A DNA stretch of 64,000 bases from Streptomyces hygroscopicus (GCA_002021875.1 CP018627.1:3534001-3598000), one strand, 5' to 3'; shown: positions 16,767-26,260, counted from the stretch's first letter. Numbers and translations: made by a program. Notes: generated by a model from the sequence alone, not told the origin.

Positions 16767-19634
16767 ATGCCAGTCAGCAGACGTGGGTTCCTGGGCCGGG
16801 TGGCGGCGGGCGCGGCCGCGAGCACGGCCGTCGGCACGGCCCTCCCCGAACAGGAGGCGGCCGCACAGCCACAGCAGTCGGTGGCCCTGCGGGGCATGCG
16901 TACCGACCGGGAGTGGGAGCGCTTTCTGGGCGGCCAGGATCTGATCTGGAAGCGCTTGCCGAGAACCTGGTACGAGGGGCCGTTCCTGGGCAATGGGCTG
17001 CTCGGCTCGATGATCTATCAGGAGCCCGGCGAGAACGCGCTGCGCTTCACCATCCACCACAGCGAGGTGCAGGACCACCGGCCCACCGAAGGCGGCAGCG
17101 ACTGGGGGGTGGCACGGCTTCCGGTCGGCAATCTGCTGCTGCGCCCGGTCGGCGCCATCACCGGTGTCGATCTGCGACTGGATCTGTGGAACGCCGAACT
17201 GCGCGGCACGATCACCACGGACAAGGGAAAGCTCGAGCTCCGCGCCCTGGTGCACAACGACCGCACCATGCTGCTGGCCACCGTCGAGGCGAGCGCCGGC
17301 GAGGAGGGATTCCGCTGGGAGTTCAAGCCGTCACCGGCGGTCAGCCCGCGCATCGTCCGCGAGGATCCGCCCAAGGGCTTCGAGCCCAACCCGGCCCCGG
17401 TCACGCGCACCGAGGACGGGCTCGGCAGCACCGTCCAGTCGCTGGTGGCGGGCGGGCAGACGGTGAGCGCGTACCGGCAGCGCGGCAGCGGCCGGGAGCG
17501 CACGTACTACCTGGCCGTGGCGCACTCCCACCCCGGTACGGACGCGGAGGGCCGGGCCCGGACCACCGTGCGCAAGGCGTCGGCGCTGCCGGTCTCCAGC
17601 CTGCGGCGCACCCACTACGAGTGGTGGCACCGCTTCTACCGCAAGAGCTTCATCTCGGTGCCCGACGGGATGCTGCAGAGCTTCTACTGGATCCAGCTCT
17701 ACAAGCTGGCCTGCGCCGCTCGTGAGCACGCGCCCGTCATGGCCACCACCGGCCCGTGGGTGGAGCCGACCCCCTGGCCCGGCGTGTGGTGGAACCTCAA
17801 CGTCCAGCTGGAGTACTGGCCGGTCTACGGCTCCAACCACCTGGAGCTGGACGCGATTCCGCGCACCCTCGCCGAGAACACCGATGTGCTCATCAGCGGG
17901 CTGGGGCCCGAGTACCGCGCCGACTCGGCCGGGCTGCGCCGCTCCACGGACGCACAGTGCGAGGACAACGGCACGGTCCCGGTGCCCGGCGTCGGGGACT
18001 CCCCCGAGGTCGGCGATCTGCCCTGGGCGCTGCACAACGTCTGGCTGACCTACCGCCACACCATGGACCGGGGCGTGCTGGAGGATGTGCTCTATCCGCT
18101 GCTGCGCCGCTCCACCAACTACTACCTGCACTTTCTCACCGAGCAGTCGGACGGCAAGCTGCATCTGCCGAAGACCTTCTCCCCCGAGTACGGCGCGGCC
18201 CCGGACTGCAACTACGACCTGGCGCTGCTGCGCTGGTCCTGCCAGACCCTGCTGACGACGGTCGAGTTGCTGGACAAGGACGATCCGCTGGTGCCCAAGT
18301 GGCGCGAGGTGCTGGAGAAGCTCGTCGACTATCCGGTGGACGAGAACGGCTTCATGATCGGCACCGGTGTCCCGTTCGCCAAGTCCCACCGCCACTACTC
18401 CCATATGCTCTCGGTCTACCCGCTCTACCTGGTCAATTGGGACCAGCAGGAGCACCGGGACCTGATCGCCCGCTCGCTGAAGCACTGGATCAGCTTCGAG
18501 GGCGCGCTGCGCGGCTACAGCTTCTCGGGCGCGGCCTCGATCTCGACCCAGATGGGGCGCGGCGATGACGCGCTGAGGTATCTGCGGGAGCTGGTGGCGC
18601 GGTTCATCCAGCCCAATACGCACTACTACGAGGCGGGTCCGGTGATCGAGACCCCGCTGTCGGGTGCGCAGGCCATCCACGACATGCTCTGCCAGAGCTG
18701 GGGCGGGACCATCCGCTTCTTTCCCGGGGTGCCGGGCGAGTGGCAGGACGTCACCCTGCACGACTTCCGTACCGAGGGCGCGTTCCTGGTCAGCGCGGTG
18801 CGGACGGGCGGCAGGACGCGCTGGGTGCGGGTACGCAGCCTGGCCGGGGAGCCGTGCCGGGTCCGCCACTCGATCGGCGGCCGGGTCGCGGTCGCCGGGG
18901 TCGGGGGCCCCGCGCCGAAGTGGCGTGACCTGGGGAACGGCGAGATCGAGCTGGAGCTGGACCGGGAGGACGAGGCAGTGATCTATCCGGCGGGCACCCG
19001 GCCGGACTTCCGGATCGCCCCGGTGAAAGTCACCACCCCGGCCGAGCCCTGGGGCCTGCCGGAGCTGCCGCAGGCGGGCGCGGTCACCCAGCTCGATCTG
19101 ACCGGGCACTTCGACAACGACGCCATCACCACCGAGATGTACTACGGGGACGGCGACTTCGACGGTGCGGGCCGCACCTATCCGATGGCGCAGCTCCCGC
19201 AGACCGGGCAGACCGAGGACGACGGGATCACCTTCGCGTTCACCAACGGCAGCGAGGGCTCCGACAACAACGTCATCGCGGCGGGCCAGCAGATCACGGT
19301 CCCGGCGGGCAGCTACACGAAGCTGCATGTACTGGGCGCGGGCGACACCGGCAATGTGTCCGTGCCCGCCCGGGCCACGTACGCCGACGGCTCCACGGGC
19401 ACACTGACCATCCAGCTCACGGGCTGGATGTCGGGTCCGGCGTACGGCGAGACGGAGGCGGTGCGGACCGGCCAGATCCACACCCGCACCGGCCCGTTGG
19501 GCACCAGGGCCGCGATCTTCCACCAGGTGGTGGAGCTGGACCCGGCCAAGGAGCTGTCGGCGATCACGCTGACCGCCCCCTCGGGCACCGCACGGGCCCA
19601 TGTCTTCGCGCTCTCGCTGGAGAAGAACGACTGA
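16767..19634 (+). CDS. Tat-exported GH95-type glycosidase (alpha-L-fucosidase/galactosidase family)
   Basis: 955 residues. The N-terminus MPVSRRGFLGR plus an alanine-rich stretch is a twin-arginine signal, so the enzyme is folded before export. Next comes an N-terminal beta domain with GNGLLGSMIY, and an (alpha/alpha)6-like region with TTGPWVEPTPWPGVWWNLN, YPLLRRSTNYYLHFL, KTFSPEYG and HRHYSHMLSVYPLY, as in GH95. A last beta-sandwich of about 165 residues (GHFDNDAITTEMYYGDGDFD) looks like a carbohydrate-binding or stabilising module. Exact sugar specificity cannot be read. GGGAGA precedes ATG 16767. Confidence 0.82.
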   Translation: MPVSRRGFLGRVAAGAAASTAVGTALPEQEAAAQPQQSVALRGMRTDREWERFLGGQDLIWKRLPRTWYEGPFLGNGLLGSMIYQEPGENALRFTIHHSEVQDHRPTEGGSDWGVARLPVGNLLLRPVGAITGVDLRLDLWNAELRGTITTDKGKLELRALVHNDRTMLLATVEASAGEEGFRWEFKPSPAVSPRIVREDPPKGFEPNPAPVTRTEDGLGSTVQSLVAGGQTVSAYRQRGSGRERTYYLAVAHSHPGTDAEGRARTTVRKASALPVSSLRRTHYEWWHRFYRKSFISVPDGMLQSFYWIQLYKLACAAREHAPVMATTGPWVEPTPWPGVWWNLNVQLEYWPVYGSNHLELDAIPRTLAENTDVLISGLGPEYRADSAGLRRSTDAQCEDNGTVPVPGVGDSPEVGDLPWALHNVWLTYRHTMDRGVLEDVLYPLLRRSTNYYLHFLTEQSDGKLHLPKTFSPEYGAAPDCNYDLALLRWSCQTLLTTVELLDKDDPLVPKWREVLEKLVDYPVDENGFMIGTGVPFAKSHRHYSHMLSVYPLYLVNWDQQEHRDLIARSLKHWISFEGALRGYSFSGAASISTQMGRGDDALRYLRELVARFIQPNTHYYEAGPVIETPLSGAQAIHDMLCQSWGGTIRFFPGVPGEWQDVTLHDFRTEGAFLVSAVRTGGRTRWVRVRSLAGEPCRVRHSIGGRVAVAGVGGPAPKWRDLGNGEIELELDREDEAVIYPAGTRPDFRIAPVKVTTPAEPWGLPELPQAGAVTQLDLTGHFDNDAITTEMYYGDGDFDGAGRTYPMAQLPQTGQTEDDGITFAFTNGSEGSDNNVIAAGQQITVPAGSYTKLHVLGAGDTGNVSVPARATYADGSTGTLTIQLTGWMSGPAYGETEAVRTGQIHTRTGPLGTRAAIFHQVVELDPAKELSAITLTAPSGTARAHVFALSLEKND

Positions 19635-19664
19635 CGAAACGCGCATAACCGCATACCCACCGTG

Positions 19665-19690
19665 ACGGCCGCCCTGCCCAGGGCGGCCGT
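19665..19690 (+). terminator. Hairpin terminator after the GH95-type gene
   Basis: ACGGCCGCCC (19665-19674) pairs perfectly with GGGCGGCCGT (19681-19690) around a 6-nt loop, 31 bp after the stop codon and followed by TATTG. Confidence 0.75.
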
Positions 19691-20000
19691 TATTGCTCAT
19701 GTGTGCAGCCGAGATGACAACTGAGGGAATTTGTTGGCACGCAGTGTCTTGCGAGGTGGCACAGCGTGCCATACCGTGAGTGGAGTCCGGGCGGCCGGCG
19801 CACTGCCAACCTTCGTGCGTCGGCTGTCCCCGCAAACCGCTTTGTGCGCCCGGACAACGCCTGCGTCACCAGGCAACCGGCGCCACCCGCGCCGCATCGA
19901 GCACCACCTCCGCCGAACCGACGGCACCGCATCAGCATCACCCGTCACGAGCCCAGCGTTCCCTCAGGCGTCCCCCCTGGACGCCTCGCCGGAGGCACCG
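19691..20000. other. Regulatory region upstream of ccr
   Basis: About 310 bp between the terminator and the ccr ATG. It holds the TGGCAC inverted repeats at 19735-19771. A frame in phase with ccr stays open to 19731, but the segment lacks homology to known Ccr N-termini and crosses the operator-like repeats, so I treat it as promoter and leader DNA. Confidence 0.55.
19735..19771. promoter_or_regulatory. Putative ccr operator (nested TGGCAC repeats)
   Basis: TGGCAC-AGC-GTGCCA (19757-19771) is a perfect 6-3-6 inverted repeat. A further TGGCACGC at 19735-19742 is a direct copy exactly 22 bp upstream, about two helical turns, and also pairs with GCGTGCCA (19764-19771). The arrangement suggests cooperative binding of two dimers. 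The cognate regulator is unknown; the TetR protein encoded at 13008 is one candidate. Confidence 0.55.
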
Positions 20001-21371
20001 ATGAACGAGATACTTGACGCGATCCTGGCGTCGGACACAGCACCCGAGGACTTCGCGGCACTGCGCATCCCCGAGTCGTACCGCGCGGTGACCGTGCGCA
20101 AGGACGAGGCCGAGATGTTCGCGGGCCTCACCACCCGGGAGAAGGACCCCCGCAAGTCGTTGCACGTGGACGAGGTGCCGGTGCCGGAGCTCGGCCCCGG
20201 AGAGGCACTCGTCGCCGTGATGGCCAGCTCGGTCAACTACAACTCCGTGTGGACCTCGATCTTCGAACCGCTGCCGACCTTCGGTTTCCTGGAGCGGTAC
20301 GGCAAGCTCTCCCCCCTGGCCAAGCGGCACGATCTGCCGTACCACATCATCGGCTCCGACCTCGCGGGCGTCGTGCTGCGCACCGGCCCCGGTGTGAACG
20401 CCTGGCAGCCGGGCGCCGAGGTCGTCGCGCACTGTCTGTCGGTCGAACTGGAGAGTTCCGACGGCCACAACGACACCATGCTCGACCCCGAGCAGCGCAT
20501 CTGGGGCTTCGAGACCAACTTCGGCGGGCTCGCCGAGATCGCCCTGGTCAAGTCCAACCAGCTGATGCCCAAGCCCAAGCATCTGAGCTGGGAGGAGGCG
20601 GCCGCCCCGGGCCTGGTCAACTCCACCGCCTACCGGCAGCTCGTCTCCCGTAACGGCGCCGGGATGAAGCAGGGCGACAACGTCCTGATCTGGGGCGCGA
20701 GCGGCGGGCTCGGCTCCTACGCCACCCAGTTCGCGCTGGCCGGCGGGGCCAATCCGGTCTGCGTGGTCTCCTCGCCGCAGAAGGCCGAGATCTGCCGGCG
20801 GATGGGCGCCGAGGCGATCATCGACCGCACGGCGGAGGACTACGCGTTCTGGAAGGACGACGGCACCCAGGACCCGCGCGAGTGGAAGCGGTTCGGCAAG
20901 AAGATCCGCGAGCTGACCGGCGGCGAGGACGTGGACATCGTCTTCGAGCACCCGGGCCGGGAGACCTTCGGCGCCTCGGTCTATGTCACCCGTAAGGGCG
21001 GCACGATCGTCACCTGCGCGTCGACCTCCGGCTACACCCACGAGTACGACAACCGCTACCTGTGGATGCAGCTCAAGCGGATCATCGGCTCGCACTTCGC
21101 CAACTACCGCGAGGCGTGGGAGGCCAACCGCCTGATCGCCAAGGGCAAGATCCACCCGACGCTGTCCAGGACCTACCGGCTGGAGGACACCGGACAGGCC
21201 GCGCACGACGTCCACCGCAACCTCCACCAGGGCAAGGTCGGCGTGCTGTGCCTGGCCCCCGAGGAGGGCATGGGCGTGCGCGACCAGGCGATGCGCGAGC
21301 AGCACATCGACGCCATCAACCTGTTCCGCGACTCCTCGGAGCGGACCAACAAGCACAGCCGGGACATCTGA
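20001..21371 (+). CDS. ccr: Crotonyl-CoA carboxylase/reductase
   Basis: 456 residues. The enzyme reductively carboxylates crotonyl-CoA to ethylmalonyl-CoA using NADPH and CO2. The four residues reported to hold CO2 in the Kitasatospora enzyme (N81, F170, E171, H365) occur here at exactly the same numbers (SVNYN, WGFET, GSHFA). The MDR cofactor site is WGASGGLGSYATQ (about 231-243). Start ATG 20001 has GGAGG 5 nt upstream. It is the first gene of the ethylmalonyl-CoA operon and overlaps ecm by one base (TGATG). It also supplies ethylmalonyl-CoA as a polyketide extender. Confidence 0.97.
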   Translation: MNEILDAILASDTAPEDFAALRIPESYRAVTVRKDEAEMFAGLTTREKDPRKSLHVDEVPVPELGPGEALVAVMASSVNYNSVWTSIFEPLPTFGFLERYGKLSPLAKRHDLPYHIIGSDLAGVVLRTGPGVNAWQPGAEVVAHCLSVELESSDGHNDTMLDPEQRIWGFETNFGGLAEIALVKSNQLMPKPKHLSWEEAAAPGLVNSTAYRQLVSRNGAGMKQGDNVLIWGASGGLGSYATQFALAGGANPVCVVSSPQKAEICRRMGAEAIIDRTAEDYAFWKDDGTQDPREWKRFGKKIRELTGGEDVDIVFEHPGRETFGASVYVTRKGGTIVTCASTSGYTHEYDNRYLWMQLKRIIGSHFANYREAWEANRLIAKGKIHPTLSRTYRLEDTGQAAHDVHRNLHQGKVGVLCLAPEEGMGVRDQAMREQHIDAINLFRDSSERTNKHSRDI

Positions 21372-23389
21372 TGAGTGGCACACCTCGCCCCAAGGACCGG
21401 CCCTGGCTGATGCGCACCTACGCCGGGCACTCCACCGCCGAGGCGTCCAACGAGCTGTACCGGCGCAACTTGGCCAAGGGCCAGACCGGGCTCTCGGTCG
21501 CCTTCGACCTGCCCACCCAGACCGGCTACGACCCCGACCACATCCTCGCCCGCGGCGAGGTGGGCCGGGTCGGGGTCCCGGTCTCGCATCTGGGCGACAT
21601 GCGGCGGCTGTTCCAGGAGATCCCCCTGGAGCGGATGAACACCTCCATGACCATCAACGCGACCGCGATGTGGCTGCTGGCGCTGTATCAGGTCGTCGCG
21701 GAGGAGCACGGCGCGGACATCGGCAAGCTCCAGGGGACGACGCAGAACGACATCGTCAAGGAGTACCTCTCGCGCGGTACGCATGTCTTTCCGCCGGGTC
21801 CGAGCCTGCGGCTGACCACCGACATGATCGCGTACACGGTGAACCACATCCCCAAGTGGAACCCGATCAACATCTGCAGTTACCACTTGCAGGAGGCCGG
21901 GGCCACTCCGGTGCAGGAGATCGCCTTCGCGATGTCCACGGCGATCGCCGTCCTGGACGCGGTGTTCGCCTCCGGCCAGGTTCCCGAGGACCGTAAGGGC
22001 GACGTGGTGGCCCGGATCTCCTTCTTCGTGAACGCGGGCGTCCGCTTCATCGAGGAGATGTGCAAGATGCGCGCCTTCGGCCGCATCTGGGACCGGATCA
22101 CCCGTGAGCGGTACGGCATCGAGAACCCCAAACAGCGCCGGTTCCGCTACGGCGTCCAGGTGAACTCGCTCGGCCTGACCGAGGCCCAGCCGGAGAACAA
22201 CGTCCAGCGCATCGTCCTGGAGATGCTGGCCGTCACCCTTTCCAAGGACGCCCGCGCCCGCGCCGTCCAGCTCCCGGCCTGGAACGAGGCGCTGGGCCTC
22301 CCCCGCCCCTGGGACCAGCAGTGGTCGCTGCGCATCCAGCAGGTCCTCGCCCTGGAGAGCGATCTGCTGGAGTACGACGACATCTTCGAGGGCTCCCATG
22401 TGATCGAGTCCAAGGTCGCCGCGCTGGTCGAGGAGACCGAGGCCGAGATCGAGCGGATCGAGAAGATGGGCGGGGCGATGGCCGCCGTCGAGTCCGGCTA
22501 CCTCAAGGCGCAGCTCGTGGCCTCCCACTCCGAGCGCCGGGCGCGGATCGAGGCGGGCGAAGAGAAGATCATCGGCGTCAACTGCTACGAGTCCACCGAG
22601 CCCAATCCGCTCACCGCCGATCTCGACACCGCGATCATGACGGTGGACCCGGAGAACGAGGCGCGGGTGGTCTCGGCCCTGCACGCCTGGCGCGAGCGGC
22701 GCGACGAGGGCCCCGCCCAGGAGGCCCTCACCGCCCTCCGTAAGGCCGCCGCGGGGACCGAGAACCTGATGCCGGCGACCCTGGCCTGTGCCCGCGCGGG
22801 CGTGACCACCGGGGAGTGGTCCTGGGCGCTGCGCGATGTCTTCGGCGAGTACCGCGCCCCCACCGGGGTCGGCGGCGCGCCCCTGGCCGTCGCCGCGGAG
22901 GCGGGCTCCCTGCTGTCCTCCGTCCGCGAGAAGGTCGAGAAGACGGCGGCCGAGCTCGGCGGCGGCAGGCTGCGGCTGCTGGTCGGCAAGCCCGGTCTGG
23001 ACGGGCACAGCAACGGCGCCGAGCAGATCGCCGTACGGGCCAGGGACGCCGGTTTCGAGGTGGTCTACCAGGGGATCCGGCTCACCCCCGAGCAGATCGT
23101 CTCGGCGGCCGTGGCCGAGGATGTGCACTGCGTCGGCCTGTCCATCCTGTCCGGTTCGCATGCCGAGCTGGTGCCGGACGTCCTGGTGCGGCTGCGCGAC
23201 GCGGGCGCCCAGGAGATCCCCGTCATCGTCGGCGGGATCATCCCGGCCACGGACGCGGCCGCGCTGCGGGCCGCGGGTGTCGCCGCCGTTTTCACCCCAA
23301 AGGACTTCGGTATCACGGAGATCATCGGCCGTATTGTCGATGAGATCCGCGCCGCGAACACGCTTCCCCCTCTGGAGGTTCTCGTATGA
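21371..23389 (+). CDS. ecm: Ethylmalonyl-CoA mutase (B12-dependent)
   Basis: 672 residues, one chain with an N-terminal acyl-CoA mutase barrel (RTYAGHSTAEASNELYR, FDLPTQTGYDPDH) and a C-terminal cobalamin domain holding the DxHxxG signature in GLDGHSNG (aspartate near residue 543), LSILSGSH and VGGII. It rearranges ethylmalonyl-CoA to methylsuccinyl-CoA. Placement between ccr and mcl separates it from methylmalonyl-CoA mutase. It is coupled at both ends: TGATG with ccr and ATGA with mcl. No B12 riboswitch is visible upstream. Also known as meaA. Confidence 0.95.
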   Translation: MSGTPRPKDRPWLMRTYAGHSTAEASNELYRRNLAKGQTGLSVAFDLPTQTGYDPDHILARGEVGRVGVPVSHLGDMRRLFQEIPLERMNTSMTINATAMWLLALYQVVAEEHGADIGKLQGTTQNDIVKEYLSRGTHVFPPGPSLRLTTDMIAYTVNHIPKWNPINICSYHLQEAGATPVQEIAFAMSTAIAVLDAVFASGQVPEDRKGDVVARISFFVNAGVRFIEEMCKMRAFGRIWDRITRERYGIENPKQRRFRYGVQVNSLGLTEAQPENNVQRIVLEMLAVTLSKDARARAVQLPAWNEALGLPRPWDQQWSLRIQQVLALESDLLEYDDIFEGSHVIESKVAALVEETEAEIERIEKMGGAMAAVESGYLKAQLVASHSERRARIEAGEEKIIGVNCYESTEPNPLTADLDTAIMTVDPENEARVVSALHAWRERRDEGPAQEALTALRKAAAGTENLMPATLACARAGVTTGEWSWALRDVFGEYRAPTGVGGAPLAVAAEAGSLLSSVREKVEKTAAELGGGRLRLLVGKPGLDGHSNGAEQIAVRARDAGFEVVYQGIRLTPEQIVSAAVAEDVHCVGLSILSGSHAELVPDVLVRLRDAGAQEIPVIVGGIIPATDAAALRAAGVAAVFTPKDFGITEIIGRIVDEIRAANTLPPLEVLV

Positions 23390-24366
23390 CCGCCCCCGAC
23401 CGCGCAGATGCCGCGACCCGTCTGCGCCCTCGCCGCTCCTGCCTGGCCGTCCCCGGCTCCAATCCGCGCTTCCTGGAGAAGGCCCAGGGGCTCGCGGCCG
23501 ACCAGGTCTTCCTGGACCTGGAGGACGCCTGTGCGCCGCTGGCCAAGGAGGACGCCCGGCACACCATCGTCAAGGCGCTGAACGAGGGCGACTGGACCGG
23601 TAAGACCCGGGTGGTGCGGGTCAACGACTGGACCACCCACTGGACGTACCGGGACGTCATCACGGTTGTCGAGGGCGCGGGTCCCAACCTGGACTGCATC
23701 ATGCTGCCCAAGGTGCAGGACGCCCAGCAGGTGATCGCGCTGGACCTGCTGCTCACCCAGATCGAGAAGACGATGGGCTTCGAGGTCGGGCGGATCGGCA
23801 TCGAGGCGCAGATCGAGAACGCCAAGGGCCTGGTCAACGTGGACGAGATCGCGGGCGCCTCGTCGCGCCTGGAGACCATCGTCTTCGGCCCGGCCGACTT
23901 CATGGCGTCCATCAACATGAAGTCGCTGGTCGTGGGCGAGCAGCCGCCCGGCTATCCGGCGGACGCCTATCACTACATCCTGATGCGGATCCTGATGGCG
24001 GCCCGCACCCATGACCTCCAGGCGATCGACGGCCCCTACCTGCAGATCCGGAACGTGGACGGCTTCCGCGAGGTGGCCGGGCGCGCGGCCGCCCTCGGCT
24101 ACGACGGCAAGTGGGTGCTGCACCCCGGCCAGGTGGAGGCGGCCAACGAGGTCTTCTCGCCGTCCCAGGAGGACTACGACCACGCCGAGCTGATCCTGGA
24201 CGCCTATGACTACTGCACCTCGGCGGAAGGCGGCATGAAGGGCTCGGCGATGCTCGGCGACGAGATGATCGACGAGGCCAGCCGCAAGATGGCCCTGGTC
24301 GTCGCGGGCAAGGGCCGCGCGGCCGGGATGACCCGTACGTCCACCTTCCAGCCCCCGGAGGCATGA
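23386..24366 (+). CDS. mcl: L-malyl-CoA/beta-methylmalyl-CoA lyase
   Basis: 326 residues of the HpcH/HpaI aldolase-CitE type. It cleaves beta-methylmalyl-CoA into glyoxylate and propionyl-CoA. Visible features are RSCLAVPGSNPRFLEKA at the N-terminus, the Mg-ligand region FLDLEDAC, the IEAQIENAKG strand with a conserved glutamate, GPADFMAS, and KWVLHPGQVE near the C-terminus. Its start overlaps the ecm stop (ATGA) and the mch ATG follows after 3 nt. Confidence 0.93.
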   Translation: MTAPDRADAATRLRPRRSCLAVPGSNPRFLEKAQGLAADQVFLDLEDACAPLAKEDARHTIVKALNEGDWTGKTRVVRVNDWTTHWTYRDVITVVEGAGPNLDCIMLPKVQDAQQVIALDLLLTQIEKTMGFEVGRIGIEAQIENAKGLVNVDEIAGASSRLETIVFGPADFMASINMKSLVVGEQPPGYPADAYHYILMRILMAARTHDLQAIDGPYLQIRNVDGFREVAGRAAALGYDGKWVLHPGQVEAANEVFSPSQEDYDHAELILDAYDYCTSAEGGMKGSAMLGDEMIDEASRKMALVVAGKGRAAGMTRTSTFQPPEA

Positions 24367-24369
24367 GCC

Positions 24370-24876
24370 ATGCAGTTCGGCCGTACCTATGAGGAGTTCA
24401 CGGTGGGCGACGTCTACCGGCACTGGCCGGGGAAGACGGTCACCGAGTACGACGACCACCTTTTCTGTCTGCTCACCATGAACCACCACCCGCTGCACAT
24501 GGACAGCAACTACGCCGAGAAGACGACCGATTTCGGCAAAAACGTGGTGGTCGGGAACTACATCTACTCACTGCTCCTGGGGATGTCCGTCCCCGATGTC
24601 TCCGGAAAGGCCATCGCCAATCTGGAGGTCGAGTCGCTACGGCATGTCGCGCCCACCTTCCACGGCGACACGATCTACGGCGAGACGACGGTCCTCGACA
24701 AGACGCCGTCGAAGTCCAAGACGGACCGGGGCATCGTGCATGTGGAGACCAAGGGCTACAAGCAGGACGGCACCCTGGTCTGCATCTTCCGGCGCAAGGT
24801 GATGGTGCCGACCGCCACGTACATCAAGGAGCGGGGCGGCGAGCAGCCGGGCCGCCCGGAGCTGGGAGAGCAGTGA
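24370..24876 (+). CDS. mch: Mesaconyl-CoA hydratase, single-hotdog MaoC type
   Basis: 168 residues, a single MaoC-like hotdog unit, about half the length of the proteobacterial two-domain Mch. It hydrates mesaconyl-CoA to beta-methylmalyl-CoA. The hydratase-2 region reads LTMNHHPLHMDSNYA: the histidine and the second aspartate remain, but the aspartate of the usual DxNPxH motif is not evident. I take this as a subfamily signature because the protein sits in the pathway operon. It is three bases downstream of mcl, and its 3' end carries the GGGAGAG ribosome site of mcd. Confidence 0.88.
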   Translation: MQFGRTYEEFTVGDVYRHWPGKTVTEYDDHLFCLLTMNHHPLHMDSNYAEKTTDFGKNVVVGNYIYSLLLGMSVPDVSGKAIANLEVESLRHVAPTFHGDTIYGETTVLDKTPSKSKTDRGIVHVETKGYKQDGTLVCIFRRKVMVPTATYIKERGGEQPGRPELGEQ

Positions 24877-24877
24877 T

Positions 24878-26080
24878 ATGAGCCGCCTGGCGCAGACCGA
24901 GGGCCTGACCGACATCCAGCGGGAGATCCTCTCCACGGTCAGGGATTTTGTCGACAAGGAGATCCTGCCGGTCGCGACGGAACTGGAACATCGCGATGAA
25001 TATCCGACCGCGATCGTCGAAGGACTGAAGGAGCTCGGCCTCTTCGGGCTGATGATCCCGGAGGAATACGGCGGTCTGGGTGAGTCACTGCTCACCTACG
25101 CGCTGTGCGTGGAGGAGATCGCACGCGGCTGGATGAGCGTCTCGGGCATCATCAACACCCACTTCATCGTGGCGTACATGCTCAAGCAGCACGGCACCGA
25201 GGAACAGAAGGAGTATTTCCTTCCCAAGATGGCGCTGGGCGAGATCCGGGGCGCCTTCTCGATGTCGGAGCCGGGCCTGGGTTCGGATGTGTCGGCGATC
25301 ACCAGCAAGGCGGTGCGGGACGGCGACGAGTACGTCCTGAACGGGCAGAAGATGTGGCTGACCAACGGCGGCACCTCCACTCTGGTGGCGGTCCTGTGCC
25401 GGACCGGTGACGCCCAGGAGGGGGTCGCGCCGCACAAGGCGATGACCACCTTCCTGATCGAGAAGGAGCCGGGCTTCGGCGAGGTCCGGCCCGGTCTGAC
25501 CATCCCCGGCAAGATCGACAAGATGGGCTACAAGGGCGTCGACACCACCGAGCTCATCATGGACGGACTGCGCATTCCGGCCGATCGGGTGCTCGGCGGG
25601 ATGCCGAACCGAGGTTTTTACCAAATGATGGACGGAGTCGAGGTCGGCCGGGTGAATGTCGCCGCCCGCGGCTCTGGTGTGGCGCGGCGCGCATTCGAGC
25701 TGGGCGTTGCATACGCACAGCAGCGGCATACCTTCGGTAAGCCGATCGCGCAGCACCAGGCCATCCAGTTCAAACTGGCCGAAATGGGAACAAAGGTCGA
25801 GGCGGCCCATGCGATGATGGTCAATGCGGCCCGGAAGAAGGATTCGGGCGCACGCAACGACCTCGAAGCGGGAATGGCCAAGTACCTCGCGTCGGAGTAC
25901 TGCAAAGAGGTCGTGGAGGACGCCTTCCGCATCCACGGCGGGTACGGCTTCTCCAAGGAATACGAGATCGAGCGCCTCTACCGAGAGGCACCGATGCTTC
26001 TCATCGGCGAAGGTACCGCCGAGATTCAGAAAATGATTATTGGACGGAGGCTCCTGGAGGAATACCGAACCCAAGGCTGA
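24878..26080 (+). CDS. mcd: (2S)-Methylsuccinyl-CoA dehydrogenase (acyl-CoA dehydrogenase fold)
   Basis: 400 residues with the classic acyl-CoA dehydrogenase layout: an N-terminal helical domain (GLFGLMIPEEYGG), a FAD-binding middle (FSMSEPGLGSDVSAI, KMWLTNG), and a C-terminal helical bundle with HGGYGFSKEYEIERLYRE and IGEGTAEIQKMIIGR, which includes the likely base glutamate. In this operon it oxidises methylsuccinyl-CoA to mesaconyl-CoA. Codon use is a little less GC-rich than in its neighbours (GAAATGGGAACAAAG-type runs). It begins one base after the mch stop. Confidence 0.93.
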   Translation: MSRLAQTEGLTDIQREILSTVRDFVDKEILPVATELEHRDEYPTAIVEGLKELGLFGLMIPEEYGGLGESLLTYALCVEEIARGWMSVSGIINTHFIVAYMLKQHGTEEQKEYFLPKMALGEIRGAFSMSEPGLGSDVSAITSKAVRDGDEYVLNGQKMWLTNGGTSTLVAVLCRTGDAQEGVAPHKAMTTFLIEKEPGFGEVRPGLTIPGKIDKMGYKGVDTTELIMDGLRIPADRVLGGMPNRGFYQMMDGVEVGRVNVAARGSGVARRAFELGVAYAQQRHTFGKPIAQHQAIQFKLAEMGTKVEAAHAMMVNAARKKDSGARNDLEAGMAKYLASEYCKEVVEDAFRIHGGYGFSKEYEIERLYREAPMLLIGEGTAEIQKMIIGRRLLEEYRTQG

Positions 26081-26260
26081 ACGTCCCTTTTGGGGTGGTA
26101 TCCGAGAGAAGAAGGTCACACCGCGCCGAGGGTCTTCGGTCACTGACCAGCCACCGACAGGCCCCGGCGCTTGCCCAGTTACCGCTCGCAACCGATACCA
26201 TCCGTGAAAGCCGCCGTCCCCAGTCTTGCGTCGCGGCATCCTCCGCTACGAAGGTCATCC

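Noticed and set aside
19731..20000. Longer Ccr with 90 extra N-terminal residues
   Set aside because: The extension crosses the operator-like repeats. ATG 20001 has a GGAGG site and gives CO2-site residues numbered as in the characterised enzyme.
22990..23010. Methylmalonyl-CoA mutase assignment for the B12 enzyme
   Set aside because: The single-chain layout would allow it, but position between ccr and mcl supports ethylmalonyl-CoA mutase.
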